Origin: Nocardioides faecalis
Lineage (GTDB): Bacteria > Actinomycetota > Actinomycetes > Propionibacteriales > Nocardioidaceae
Length of the DNA: 64,000 nt
Direction: 5' to 3'
Assembly: GCF_018388425.1 (NCBI RefSeq)
Contig: NZ_CP074406.1
Span: 2,852,001 to 2,916,000 of the forward strand
Shown here: positions 57,304 to 64,000 of the stretch, piece by piece
Layout of the letters: each line of letters begins with the position of its first letter
Position numbering within the stretch: the stretch's first letter is position 1
Notes under the pieces: generated by a model
Told to the model about the DNA's origin: nothing
Databases searched by the model: none
Seen by the model: only the letters and a program-made list of their open reading frames with translations
Translations under genes and position numbers: made by a program

Positions 57304-59901
57304 TCAGCGGGTGACGCCTCCGGGCAGCGTGAAGTAGCGGAAGCCCGCCCAGTGGTAGGGGTGCGGACGCGTCACAGCGAGCGCCCGCCGAGCGGACTGC
57401 AGGGCGCGCTGCGGCTCCTCGCCGGCAGCCAGGGCGTGGTAGAGGTGGGTCATCAGCTCCAGCGTCGCCGCGTCGTCGACGTCCCACAGCGCCGCGATCA
57501 CGGCCCCGGCACCCGCCTCGCTGAACGCCCAGGCGAGCCCCAAGGGCTCCAGGGCCAGGTCGGAGGCGCCGCCCGCGCCGCAGGCGCTGAGCACCACGGT
57601 CGCGCCGTTCAGGTGCAGCCCGCCGGCGACCAGGTCCACGGCACGCAGCCAGCCGTCGCCGAGGTGCAGCGCCGAGAACAGCGGGTTGCCGCTGCGGAAG
57701 GTGCCGTGGCAGGCGATGTGCACCAGGCTGACCTCGGGCCCCCGTGCGAAGAGGACCTCCCTGGTGGCGTCGGTGCCGATGTGCACGTCGCTGCCGGGCA
57801 GCAGCCGCCCGATCATCGCCGCCTCGTCCTCGATCAGGGGGGCCTCATCGTCGGGGACGGCGAGCACCAGCACCGGCGCGTGCGCGGTGAGGGGCTGCGG
57901 GGCGACCGCCGGCGCAGGAACGGGCGCGGACCCGATCTCGACCAGCGCGTCGAACGGCACGGCGTGCAGGTGGCGGTGACCGACGATGGTCGGCGGGCTC
58001 GCGTCCTGCTCGTACAGGTCGGCGACGAGGTCGAGGAGCGGGGCGATGAGGATGTCGTGCAGCAGGCGCAGCGAGCGCGAGCCGACCGACTCCAGGGCGT
58101 CGCCCAGCGCGGCCACCAACACCCGTTCCTGGCTCCAGCCGGCCAGCGCGTGGTGAGTCTCCTCCGTGGCGCCGACGAGACGCCGCACGTGCACCTGGCC
58201 GTCACGTACGACGAACGCCACCACGTCACGGCCCAGCACGTAGTAGTCGATCACCGGCATGTCGGGCACCGGCGGCAGCTCGTGGCGCCGGTAGGGGCGG
58301 AGCCCGGTGATGCCGGTCGCCTGGTGGGCCGGCAACGGTCCGGTGAGCCGGCCGCCGGCCGGCTCCCAGGCGACGGTGGGCGCCACGAGCGGGCTGAAGC
58401 CACCGTTCTTCAAGGCGCACACCCACTGCCATGCCTCGATGGTCGCGGCGTGGTCGTCGAGATCGAGCAACACCCCGATCAGCTCCTCGCTGATCTCCAC
58501 GAGGTCGGCCCCGGCCGGGCCACGGGCCACGATCGGGGAGACCGGATCCCAGGTAGCGCGCCCCTCTGCCGCCCGGCGCAACGGTTCGAGCGCCGCACGC
58601 GGGCGACCGTGCTGGCGGTGCAGGCGCGCCCGGGCCAGGCTGACGTCGAGCCGCAGCTCCGGCACCCCCAGGTGGGCGGCCAGGTCGGCCGCCTCCCCGA
58701 TCAACCTCTCCGCCGGCTCCTCCGCCTCGGTGCGGGCCAGGATCAGCCTGGCGCGCACCCCGAGGTGGGGGTGGCTGCGCTCGGTGCCACCGAGCAGCAG
58801 CTCCCGGCACAGCCGCGCCGCCGCCTCGGGCTGGCCCTCCTCGAGCAGCACCTGGGCCCTGATCAGGAGCGTGCCCTCCCGCATGGCCTGCGCACCGCAC
58901 TCGGAGAACAGCCGCTCAGCGGAGGTCAGCTCCAGGAGCGCCTGGTCGGCCCGGCGCATCCGCAGCGAGGCCGTGGCGCAGACCAGGGTCGCCCGGGCGG
59001 AGCGATCGACCATGCCCATCTCGGCGAACCTCAGCTGGGCTGCCGCCGCCTCCGCGTGCGCCTCGACCGCGAGCCCGGCTCGCAGCAGGACGCCGGCCCG
59101 CACGGTGCGGTAGCGGGCATGGTCGAAGCCGCCCGCTACCCGGACGCGTTCGTCGATGGAGTCCAGGAGCGCGAAGGAGGCCGCGACGTCGCCCGCACAC
59201 GCCCGCGCCTCCGCCAGGTGCAGCGTCGCCCGCTCGGCCGCCCACCTCCAGCCGAGCTCCTCGAACCGCGCCCTGGCCCGGGTCAGCTCCTCGCTGGCAC
59301 GCCGCGGCAGGCCCATCGAGACCAGGGCCTCCCCCCGCGACATCGCCACCGCAGCGACCAGTCCGGTGTCGCCGAGCGAGGAGGCCAGGTCCTCGGCCAT
59401 GTCGAAGTGGTGCCGGGCGACGGGGATGTCCCCACGCCCGGTGTGCGCCTCCCCCGACCACAGGTGCACCATCGCGTGCAGCCGCACCGTCACCGCGGAG
59501 TCGGTGCTCTCCAACCCGCTGATCGTGCGCCGCAGCGCCCAGAACATGCGCAACGCGTCGCCGTACTCACCGAGGTTGATCCGGACCACCGCGTGCCCGA
59601 TCATCGCCCGGCACGCGTCCACCTCGGCGCCTGCTGCCAGCCGGTTGGCGAGCGCGACGCGGAACGAGGCGGCAGCCTCCTGCAGGTCGCCCCAGATCAG
59701 GTGCAGCTCGCCGCGCACCTGGGCCAGGCGGCCCAGCAGCTCGGGGTCCCGTCGCCCGGAGCTCGCTGCGGTGACCTGCTCGAGCAGCTCGGCGCAGGCC
59801 TCGGGGTCGCGGTGCAGGACCGACTCGGCCAGGTCCAGCGCCAGCTCGGGGTGCAGGTCCGCCGGGTCGGCGCGCAGGGAGTCCGACTCGTGCGGCGCCA
59901 T
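57304..59901 (-). CDS. TPR-CHAT domain protein (caspase-like protease)
   Basis: An 865-residue cytoplasmic protein. Residues ~30-480 are helical TPR-like repeats ('SFRVALANRLAAG', 'HFDMAEDLASSLGD', 'ALLELTSAERLF' and others). The C-terminal ~300 residues form a CHAT domain with the catalytic dyad His732 ('HIACHG') and Cys774 ('VLSACGAG'), followed by 'AVIAALWDVDD'. CHAT proteins are caspase-like peptidases, some in defence systems. Here it sits in an apparent operon with a small regulator and an ECF sigma factor, a combination known in actinobacteria, so proteolysis of a regulator is plausible. Its ATG overlaps the upstream stop by one base. Confidence 0.9.
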   Translation of the reverse strand: MAPHESDSLRADPADLHPELALDLAESVLHRDPEACAELLEQVTAASSGRRDPELLGRLAQVRGELHLIWGDLQEAAASFRVALANRLAAGAEVDACRAMIGHAVVRINLGEYGDALRMFWALRRTISGLESTDSAVTVRLHAMVHLWSGEAHTGRGDIPVARHHFDMAEDLASSLGDTGLVAAVAMSRGEALVSMGLPRRASEELTRARARFEELGWRWAAERATLHLAEARACAGDVAASFALLDSIDERVRVAGGFDHARYRTVRAGVLLRAGLAVEAHAEAAAAQLRFAEMGMVDRSARATLVCATASLRMRRADQALLELTSAERLFSECGAQAMREGTLLIRAQVLLEEGQPEAAARLCRELLLGGTERSHPHLGVRARLILARTEAEEPAERLIGEAADLAAHLGVPELRLDVSLARARLHRQHGRPRAALEPLRRAAEGRATWDPVSPIVARGPAGADLVEISEELIGVLLDLDDHAATIEAWQWVCALKNGGFSPLVAPTVAWEPAGGRLTGPLPAHQATGITGLRPYRRHELPPVPDMPVIDYYVLGRDVVAFVVRDGQVHVRRLVGATEETHHALAGWSQERVLVAALGDALESVGSRSLRLLHDILIAPLLDLVADLYEQDASPPTIVGHRHLHAVPFDALVEIGSAPVPAPAVAPQPLTAHAPVLVLAVPDDEAPLIEDEAAMIGRLLPGSDVHIGTDATREVLFARGPEVSLVHIACHGTFRSGNPLFSALHLGDGWLRAVDLVAGGLHLNGATVVLSACGAGGASDLALEPLGLAWAFSEAGAGAVIAALWDVDDAATLELMTHLYHALAAGEEPQRALQSARRALAVTRPHPYHWAGFRYFTLPGGVTR

Positions 59902-60506
59902 CAGCCGAGCGTCAGGTCGAGCCGGATCCGGGCGCGTTCGGCACCGGCCCTGACCCGCAGCTCGTCCACCTCGCACGGCACGGCACGCACCTCGAACCTG
60001 CCGTCCCGCCCGGCGCGCGCGGCCCGGCGCAGGACACCGTGCTCGAGGAACGTCAGGTCGACACCGTCGTCGGCGCCCGCCGCTGGAGAGGGCCGGAACA
60101 GGCCCTGCACGTCGACGGTGTCGGCGCCGGCGCGGCTGATCTCCAGCACGAACCTGCCCGGCCCGCCCTCGATCGCCAGCTGGGCGCTGTCGAGGGCGGG
60201 TGCCGAGCGGACTCCGGCGACGGCGGCGCGGCGGCTGTCGTGAAGCACGGTGAGCTCGCTCCAGCCCTCCGGGTCCACCCCCTGGTGTGCACCGTCGAAG
60301 AGGGCGTAGAGCCGCTCCGTGAGGCCGGCCGGGGGCTGCTGCAACGGCATCGCCCCGGCGTCCTGCAGGAAGTCGCGGATCCACGCCACCGATCGCGCCA
60401 GCTCCTCGTCGGTCGCGACGGCCCGCTCGACGGTGGCGGCCCGCTGCGGCTGGCAGCGCCCCTCCACCCAGTCGACCAGGTCGGTGAAGGCGACCCGCCC
60501 GGTCAT
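59901..60506 (-). CDS. Possible anti-sigma/FecR-like regulator
   Basis: A 201-residue protein between the sigma factor and CHAT genes, overlapping both. Residues ~5-65 ('FTDLVDWVEGRCQPQRAATVERAVATDEELARSVAWIRDFL' in pieces) resemble an anti-sigma N-terminal helical domain but have no HxxxCxxC zinc motif. Residues ~90-201 are beta-rich, with a CHAT-partner-like or FecR-like look. No transmembrane segment is visible. The role is inferred mainly from position. Confidence 0.6.
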   Translation of the reverse strand: MTGRVAFTDLVDWVEGRCQPQRAATVERAVATDEELARSVAWIRDFLQDAGAMPLQQPPAGLTERLYALFDGAHQGVDPEGWSELTVLHDSRRAAVAGVRSAPALDSAQLAIEGGPGRFVLEISRAGADTVDVQGLFRPSPAAGADDGVDLTFLEHGVLRRAARAGRDGRFEVRAVPCEVDELRVRAGAERARIRLDLTLG

Positions 60507-61120
60507 CGGACGTCCTCCAGGATGCCGCGGAGCTTGGCGAGGCATCGTCCCCGCATCGGTCCGATCCCCCCCACCGAGCGTCCCATGCGCGCCGCGATCT
60601 CGGCGTAGCTGGGCTCCTCGGCGTCGAGATAGAGCGCCTGCAGCAGCTCGCGGCAGTGCCCGCCGAGGGTGGCCAGCGCGTCGTGCAGGGCGGTGACGGT
60701 GTCCCAGTCGGCGAGGGGGTCCTCGGACTGCTCGGCCACCTGGTCGAGGTCGACGGTACGACGGCTCAGGGTGCGCACCCGCCACGACTGGCGGCGCGCG
60801 ACGGTCATCAGCCAGGACGCCAGCCGCTCCTCGTCGCGGATGCGCTCGAGCGAGTCGAGCAGCGTGACGAAGGTGTTCTGGGTGACGTCGGCGGCGTCCT
60901 CGGCGGCGAGCCCGTTGCGCAGGGCGACGGTGTAGACCAGCCGCTCGTAGCGGTCGACCAGCATCCGCCAGGCGTCGGCGTCCCGGCGTCGGCAGCGGGC
61001 CAGGAGCTCGGCGTCGGTCGGTGGCGCCGACGGTGCGGCCCGGGGCCGGAGCGGAAGAACGGGTGCGACCGGCATGGCGGTCGCGGCACGTGCTGCAGGC
61101 ACGGGCGAAGGTTGCGGCAT
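60503..61120 (-). CDS. ECF-type RNA polymerase sigma factor
   Basis: A 205-residue sigma-70 protein. Region 2 is 'DAWRMLVDRYERLVYTVALRNGLAAEDAADVTQNTFVTLLDSL' (in pieces, with the core-binding DAADVTQ), and region 4 is 'CRELLQALYLDAEEPSYAEIAARMGRSVGGIGPMRGRCL' (in pieces). A Pro/Ala-rich extension of about 35 residues precedes region 2. ATG 61120 has GGGGGA before it. It overlaps the 59901-60506 gene by four bases. Targets are unknown. Confidence 0.92.
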   Translation of the reverse strand: MPQPSPVPAARAATAMPVAPVLPLRPRAAPSAPPTDAELLARCRRRDADAWRMLVDRYERLVYTVALRNGLAAEDAADVTQNTFVTLLDSLERIRDEERLASWLMTVARRQSWRVRTLSRRTVDLDQVAEQSEDPLADWDTVTALHDALATLGGHCRELLQALYLDAEEPSYAEIAARMGRSVGGIGPMRGRCLAKLRGILEDVR

Positions 61121-61384
61121 CAAGGTGTCCCCCAGTGAACGGTCATCGTGCACCGCCTCGACCCGGGCGACGCTGCCCGAGCCGATCGGTCATGTGCCGC
61201 CGACCGCTCCCTCCGCCACGGCCCCGGGGGGCCGCACACGAGATCGGCGCAGGAAGCAGGACGCAGCACCCCGGTCCGTCATGACGCGGATTTCTGGGAG
61301 AGATCGGAAAATTTCCGAAACGCCGACATGCGCGGAAGGCGCGACCTAGCCTGCAAGGACGGGCAGGGAAGCCCACGACATGGG
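61121..61384. other. Divergent promoter region between two sigma-factor genes
   Basis: About 260 bases with no gene. It contains the palindrome TCGGAAA-A-TTTCCGA (61304-61318), AT-rich in GC-rich DNA, and a TAGCCT (plus strand, 61351-61356) about 30 bases before ATG 61385 that could be a -10 box. Confidence 0.6.
61304..61318. promoter_or_regulatory. Palindromic site between divergent sigma genes
   Basis: A perfect 7-bp inverted repeat around a central A. The location about 65 bases before the plus-strand gene and 185 before the minus-strand gene suits an operator or an autoregulated promoter. Confidence 0.45.
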
Positions 61385-63448
61385 ATGAGTGGTTCCACGA
61401 TGCCGGCCGACCGGGATGACTCCGAGACCTCGAGCAAGCGCACCGGTGCGGGGCCCCCTGTGGGGGAGGCCGCGTCCACCGACGCGGCCGCACCCGCCGA
61501 CGACTCCGCCGCCCTGCTGCAGCGGGCGCGTCAAGGCGACGGCGCCGCCGTGGAGGCTCTGTACCGCGAGCACGTCGGCTCCGCCACCGCTCTCGCGCGG
61601 GTGCTGGCCGGCCCCGTCGCCGCCGAGGACCTCGTGGCCGACGCGTTCGCCCGGGTGCTCGCGCAGATCCGGGCCGGTCGCGGCCCGGGCAGCAACTTCC
61701 GGTCCTACCTGTTCGCCACCATTCGCAACCGCCACCGCGACATCCTGCGGCGCACGAACCGGGAGATCCCGGTGCCCGCGGAGGACTGGCTGCTGGAGGT
61801 TCCGGACGAGGACCCGCACGACCTCGCCGCCGAGCTCGACGACGACGCAGCCGTGGCGGCGTTGATCAGCCTGCCCCGCCGCTGGCAGCAGGTGCTGTGG
61901 CACCTGGAGGTGGAGGAGCGCACCGTGCCCGAGGTCGCCGCGCTGCTCGACCTGTCCCCCGCCGCCGTGTCCTCCCTCGCCTACCGGGCCCGGGAGGGCC
62001 TGCGGGTCGCCTACCTCAACCGCCACCTGTCCGCGCGGACTGGCGGCGGCAGCTCGTGCGAGTGGACCCGCCCGCGCCTGGCGGGCTTCGTCCGCGGCGG
62101 CCTGAGCGCCCGCGCCGCCCGCAAGGTCGACTCCCACCTGGCCGACTGCAGCGCCTGCACGCTCAGCCTCGCCGAGCTGGAGGAGGTGAACACCAAGCTG
62201 GCCGCCTGGTGGCTGCCGGTCCTGCTGCTCGGCGGAGTGGGTGCCGCCCCTCTCGGCGCGGGACCGGCCGCGCTGCTGCCCGCGACCGGCCTCGCGAACG
62301 GCGCCCCCGGCGTGACCGGGCTGCCCGACGGCGCCGCGGCCGTGGACGTCGCCGCCCGCTCGGCCTTCGGCGCGGCGGGCCAGGGCCTGCCCGCGGCGGT
62401 GATCAGCGGTGCGCTGGTGACCGCGGTGGTGGTGACCTCCGTGGTCATCAGCACCGGACGTCCTGACACGAATCCCACCACGGGCCTGCGTGAGCGTCCC
62501 GCCGCCACCGCCCGACCGGACCCCACCGCGCCGGACCCGGGGCGCACCAGCAGCACCGACCAGGTGCTCGCGCCACCACCGAGGGTCGCGGGACCGGCCC
62601 TTCCCCCCGTCGATCCCCCCACGCACGCACCGCCCGCCGCCGGGACCGTGCCTGACACCTCACCCGCCGAGGACGAGCCGGACGCCAGCGACACCGCTCC
62701 GGCCCCGGAGCAGGACCCGGAGCCGAACCCGGAACCAGCACCGGAGCCGGAGCCGGTCACCCCGCCTGCCACCCCGCCTGTCACCCCGCCTGTCACCCCG
62801 CCTGTCACCCCGCCTCCGCCTCCGCCCGCGCCGATCCCGCCGCGGATCGTGGCGGTCACCCCGGTCCCGCCGCAGGCGACGCCGATCACCTCCTGCGACA
62901 GCCATGGCTCCCTGGTCCTGCCGAGCACCGCCGGCCTCAGCTACGCCCTCGTCGCCGGGGACGGGCTCCAGGGGCCCTGGCGCGTCGTCGCCACCGCCCT
63001 GGCCGGGCACGAGATCGCGCCGGGCGCGGCCGCCGAGTTCAGCGGCGACCTGGGCACCTACTACCCCTGTCCGTCGCTGGGCAGCATCCGAGCCCCGTCC
63101 CTGGGCCCGCTGGGGTACGACGTGGTCGTGCCGGTGAACGTGGCCGGCCCTGGCTCCTACCCCATCACCGTCGACATCGTGTTCGCCGAGGCCGTCCTGA
63201 TCCCGCCTCGCGGGGTGCGTGGAGCCGGGTGGACGTGCTGGGACTCCTCGGGGGGCACGCAGCAGATCGGGGCGGACGAGGTCCTCGCCTTCCCCGCCGG
63301 CTTCACGCTGCGCTGCCGCTTCGACTACACCGGGGCGCCGCCGCCCGACCTCGAGGTGATCCACCTGCGCCTGATCGGGACGCAGTCCTCGCCGGGCTCG
63401 GTCACACTGACCGCCGACGGGGTGGTGCGCGGCGTCGCCCCCTTCTGA
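61385..63448 (+). CDS. ECF sigma factor fused to anti-sigma zinc finger, TM helix and surface domain
   Basis: A 687-residue single chain. Residues ~43-125 and 155-212 are sigma regions 2 and 4 ('VEALYREHVGSATALARVLAG', 'EDLVADAFARVLAQIRAG'; 'LPRRWQQVLWHLEVEERTVPEVAALL'). C225 with H251-x3-C255-x2-C258 forms a ZAS anti-sigma-type zinc finger. A membrane helix lies at ~338-357, then a Pro/Thr-rich wall-spanning linker (T-P-P-V repeats) and a ~190-residue external domain with paired Cys. The plan resembles ECF families with C-terminal anti-sigma and extracellular extensions. Release would need proteolysis. ATG 61385 or 61400. Confidence 0.85.
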   Translation: MSGSTMPADRDDSETSSKRTGAGPPVGEAASTDAAAPADDSAALLQRARQGDGAAVEALYREHVGSATALARVLAGPVAAEDLVADAFARVLAQIRAGRGPGSNFRSYLFATIRNRHRDILRRTNREIPVPAEDWLLEVPDEDPHDLAAELDDDAAVAALISLPRRWQQVLWHLEVEERTVPEVAALLDLSPAAVSSLAYRAREGLRVAYLNRHLSARTGGGSSCEWTRPRLAGFVRGGLSARAARKVDSHLADCSACTLSLAELEEVNTKLAAWWLPVLLLGGVGAAPLGAGPAALLPATGLANGAPGVTGLPDGAAAVDVAARSAFGAAGQGLPAAVISGALVTAVVVTSVVISTGRPDTNPTTGLRERPAATARPDPTAPDPGRTSSTDQVLAPPPRVAGPALPPVDPPTHAPPAAGTVPDTSPAEDEPDASDTAPAPEQDPEPNPEPAPEPEPVTPPATPPVTPPVTPPVTPPPPPPAPIPPRIVAVTPVPPQATPITSCDSHGSLVLPSTAGLSYALVAGDGLQGPWRVVATALAGHEIAPGAAAEFSGDLGTYYPCPSLGSIRAPSLGPLGYDVVVPVNVAGPGSYPITVDIVFAEAVLIPPRGVRGAGWTCWDSSGGTQQIGADEVLAFPAGFTLRCRFDYTGAPPPDLEVIHLRLIGTQSSPGSVTLTADGVVRGVAPF

Positions 63449-63476
63449 CCCGGGACCGGGCTGTCTGGAGACCGCC

Positions 63477-64000
63477 TCAGAACCGGGCGCGCACCGCGTC
63501 GCGCAGCGCCTGCTCCGCATCGATCCCGGCCGCGCGGGCCTCGACGACCAGGCCCAGCATCCGCTCGCCGAGGTCGCCAGCCGGGTCGACGTCGACGGAG
63601 CGCCCGGCCCACTCGAGGCGGGACAGGAGCTTGTCGGCGTAGAGCAGGGCCGGCAGCCCTGGGGGCAGGCCGGCAGCGGGATCGTCGTCCGCCGCGTTCC
63701 GCTCGGCCGCCTTGGCCTGCTGCCACAGCTCGTCGACGGCGGCGGCGTCCAGGGGCACGTCGCGGGCCTCGGCCGTCGCGGGGTCCGCGAAGACGTGCGG
63801 GTTGCGCCGCCGCATCTTCGCGGTGATGCCTCGCGCGACGTCCGCCAGGTCGAAGTCGTCCCGCTCCTCGGCGATCACCGCGTGGAAGACGACCTGGAGC
63901 AACACATCGCCGAGCTCCTCACCCAGGTGGGCGTGGTCGCCGGACGCCGCGCCCTCGTCGATGGCGTCGAGGGTCTCGTAGGTCTCCTCCAGCAGGTAGC
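63477..64000 (-). CDS. mazG: MazG-type nucleotide pyrophosphohydrolase, 5' end outside window
   Basis: The visible 174 codons contain the catalytic EExxE..ExxD motif in 'LLEETYETLDAI' and 'LGEELGDVLLQVVFHA', followed by 'KMRRRNPHVFADP', the usual MazG continuation. MazG hydrolyses nucleoside triphosphates to monophosphates and pyrophosphate and helps sanitise the pool or modulate (p)ppGpp. The N-terminus lies beyond base 64000. The C-terminal 'YADKLLSRLEWAG' segment belongs to the second MazG domain, which is shorter than in E. coli. Confidence 0.93.
   Translation of the reverse strand, partial: YLLEETYETLDAIDEGAASGDHAHLGEELGDVLLQVVFHAVIAEERDDFDLADVARGITAKMRRRNPHVFADPATAEARDVPLDAAAVDELWQQAKAAERNAADDDPAAGLPPGLPALLYADKLLSRLEWAGRSVDVDPAGDLGERMLGLVVEARAAGIDAEQALRDAVRARF

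Noticed and set aside
57304..59901. A CRISPR-linked or type III-E CHAT (craspase) gene
   Set aside because: No cas gene or array is nearby. Its partners are sigma-factor genes, and the TPR-CHAT plan fits that context.
56020..60243. A 1407-codon open frame on the plus strand, antisense to the polysaccharide and CHAT genes
   Set aside because: It is low-complexity, Arg/Gly/Ala-rich and has no domain. It arises from the high G+C third position of the real minus-strand genes. The same holds for other long antisense frames in the window, such as 43784-45715 and 17985-19793.

Overview
The window is high-G+C DNA from an actinobacterium, most likely a member of the Nocardioidaceae or a close relative. 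This is inferred from the base composition, many GTG/TTG starts, the gene order prfB, ftsE, ftsX, M23 peptidase, smpB, ssrA, an Flp/Tad pilus locus and the form of the rRNA leader. No species can be named from the sequence alone.

Region 1 (1-19600) is mostly ordinary chromosome: a DUF3048 lipoprotein (cut by the window edge), FabG-type reductase, HIT protein, thioesterase, a secreted CHAP/LGFP wall protein, an NAD(P)-binding protein, a drug-efflux MFS gene with a broken divergent TetR gene and an intact-looking operator, SDR, VOC and GNAT proteins, and an HTH protein fused to an ECF-S-like membrane domain. A four-gene acyl-CoA operon (ligase, nitroreductase, EthD, crotonase) follows. Then come two near-identical 73-residue genes on either side of a YhgE-like membrane protein and a YigZ protein.

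Region 2 (19600-25510) is a small island of visibly lower G+C next to the tmRNA gene. It is bracketed by two 113-bp direct repeats (108/113 identical), one of which touches the 3' end of ssrA. It holds a GmrSD-like DUF262/DUF1524 restriction nuclease, a convergent OLD-family ATPase/TOPRIM nuclease, an IS1380 fragment and an hsdM fragment. This looks like a decayed defence island, and the nuclease pair is the best candidate for an undescribed system.

Region 3 (25620-37510) holds the trans-translation and division genes (smpB, M23 activator, ftsX, ftsE, prfB), a seven-gene Tad pilus operon on the minus strand, and a GAP-family membrane protein.

Region 4 (37475-43091) is a complete minus-strand rRNA operon (16S, 23S, 5S) with a strong promoter, antitermination-like boxA motifs, no tRNA in the spacer, and a perfect 16-bp-stem terminator.

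Region 5 (43250-57158) is one 13-gene minus-strand exopolysaccharide operon, mostly with 4-bp overlaps: GalE, a Wzz/BY-kinase-like protein with a degenerate P-loop, four glycosyltransferases (one is the priming enzyme), an O-antigen-ligase-like protein, a deacetylase, a flippase, a FemAB/GNAT-like protein and two coiled-coil proteins. Region 6 (57304-63448) is a signalling block: a TPR-CHAT protease-like protein, a small FecR/anti-sigma-like protein and an ECF sigma factor, with a divergent single-polypeptide sigma factor, zinc-finger anti-sigma, transmembrane and surface domain fusion. A partial mazG ends the window.

A recurring feature is a TAGNNT-type -10 element placed 6-8 nt before a start codon, which predicts leaderless mRNAs for at least nine genes.
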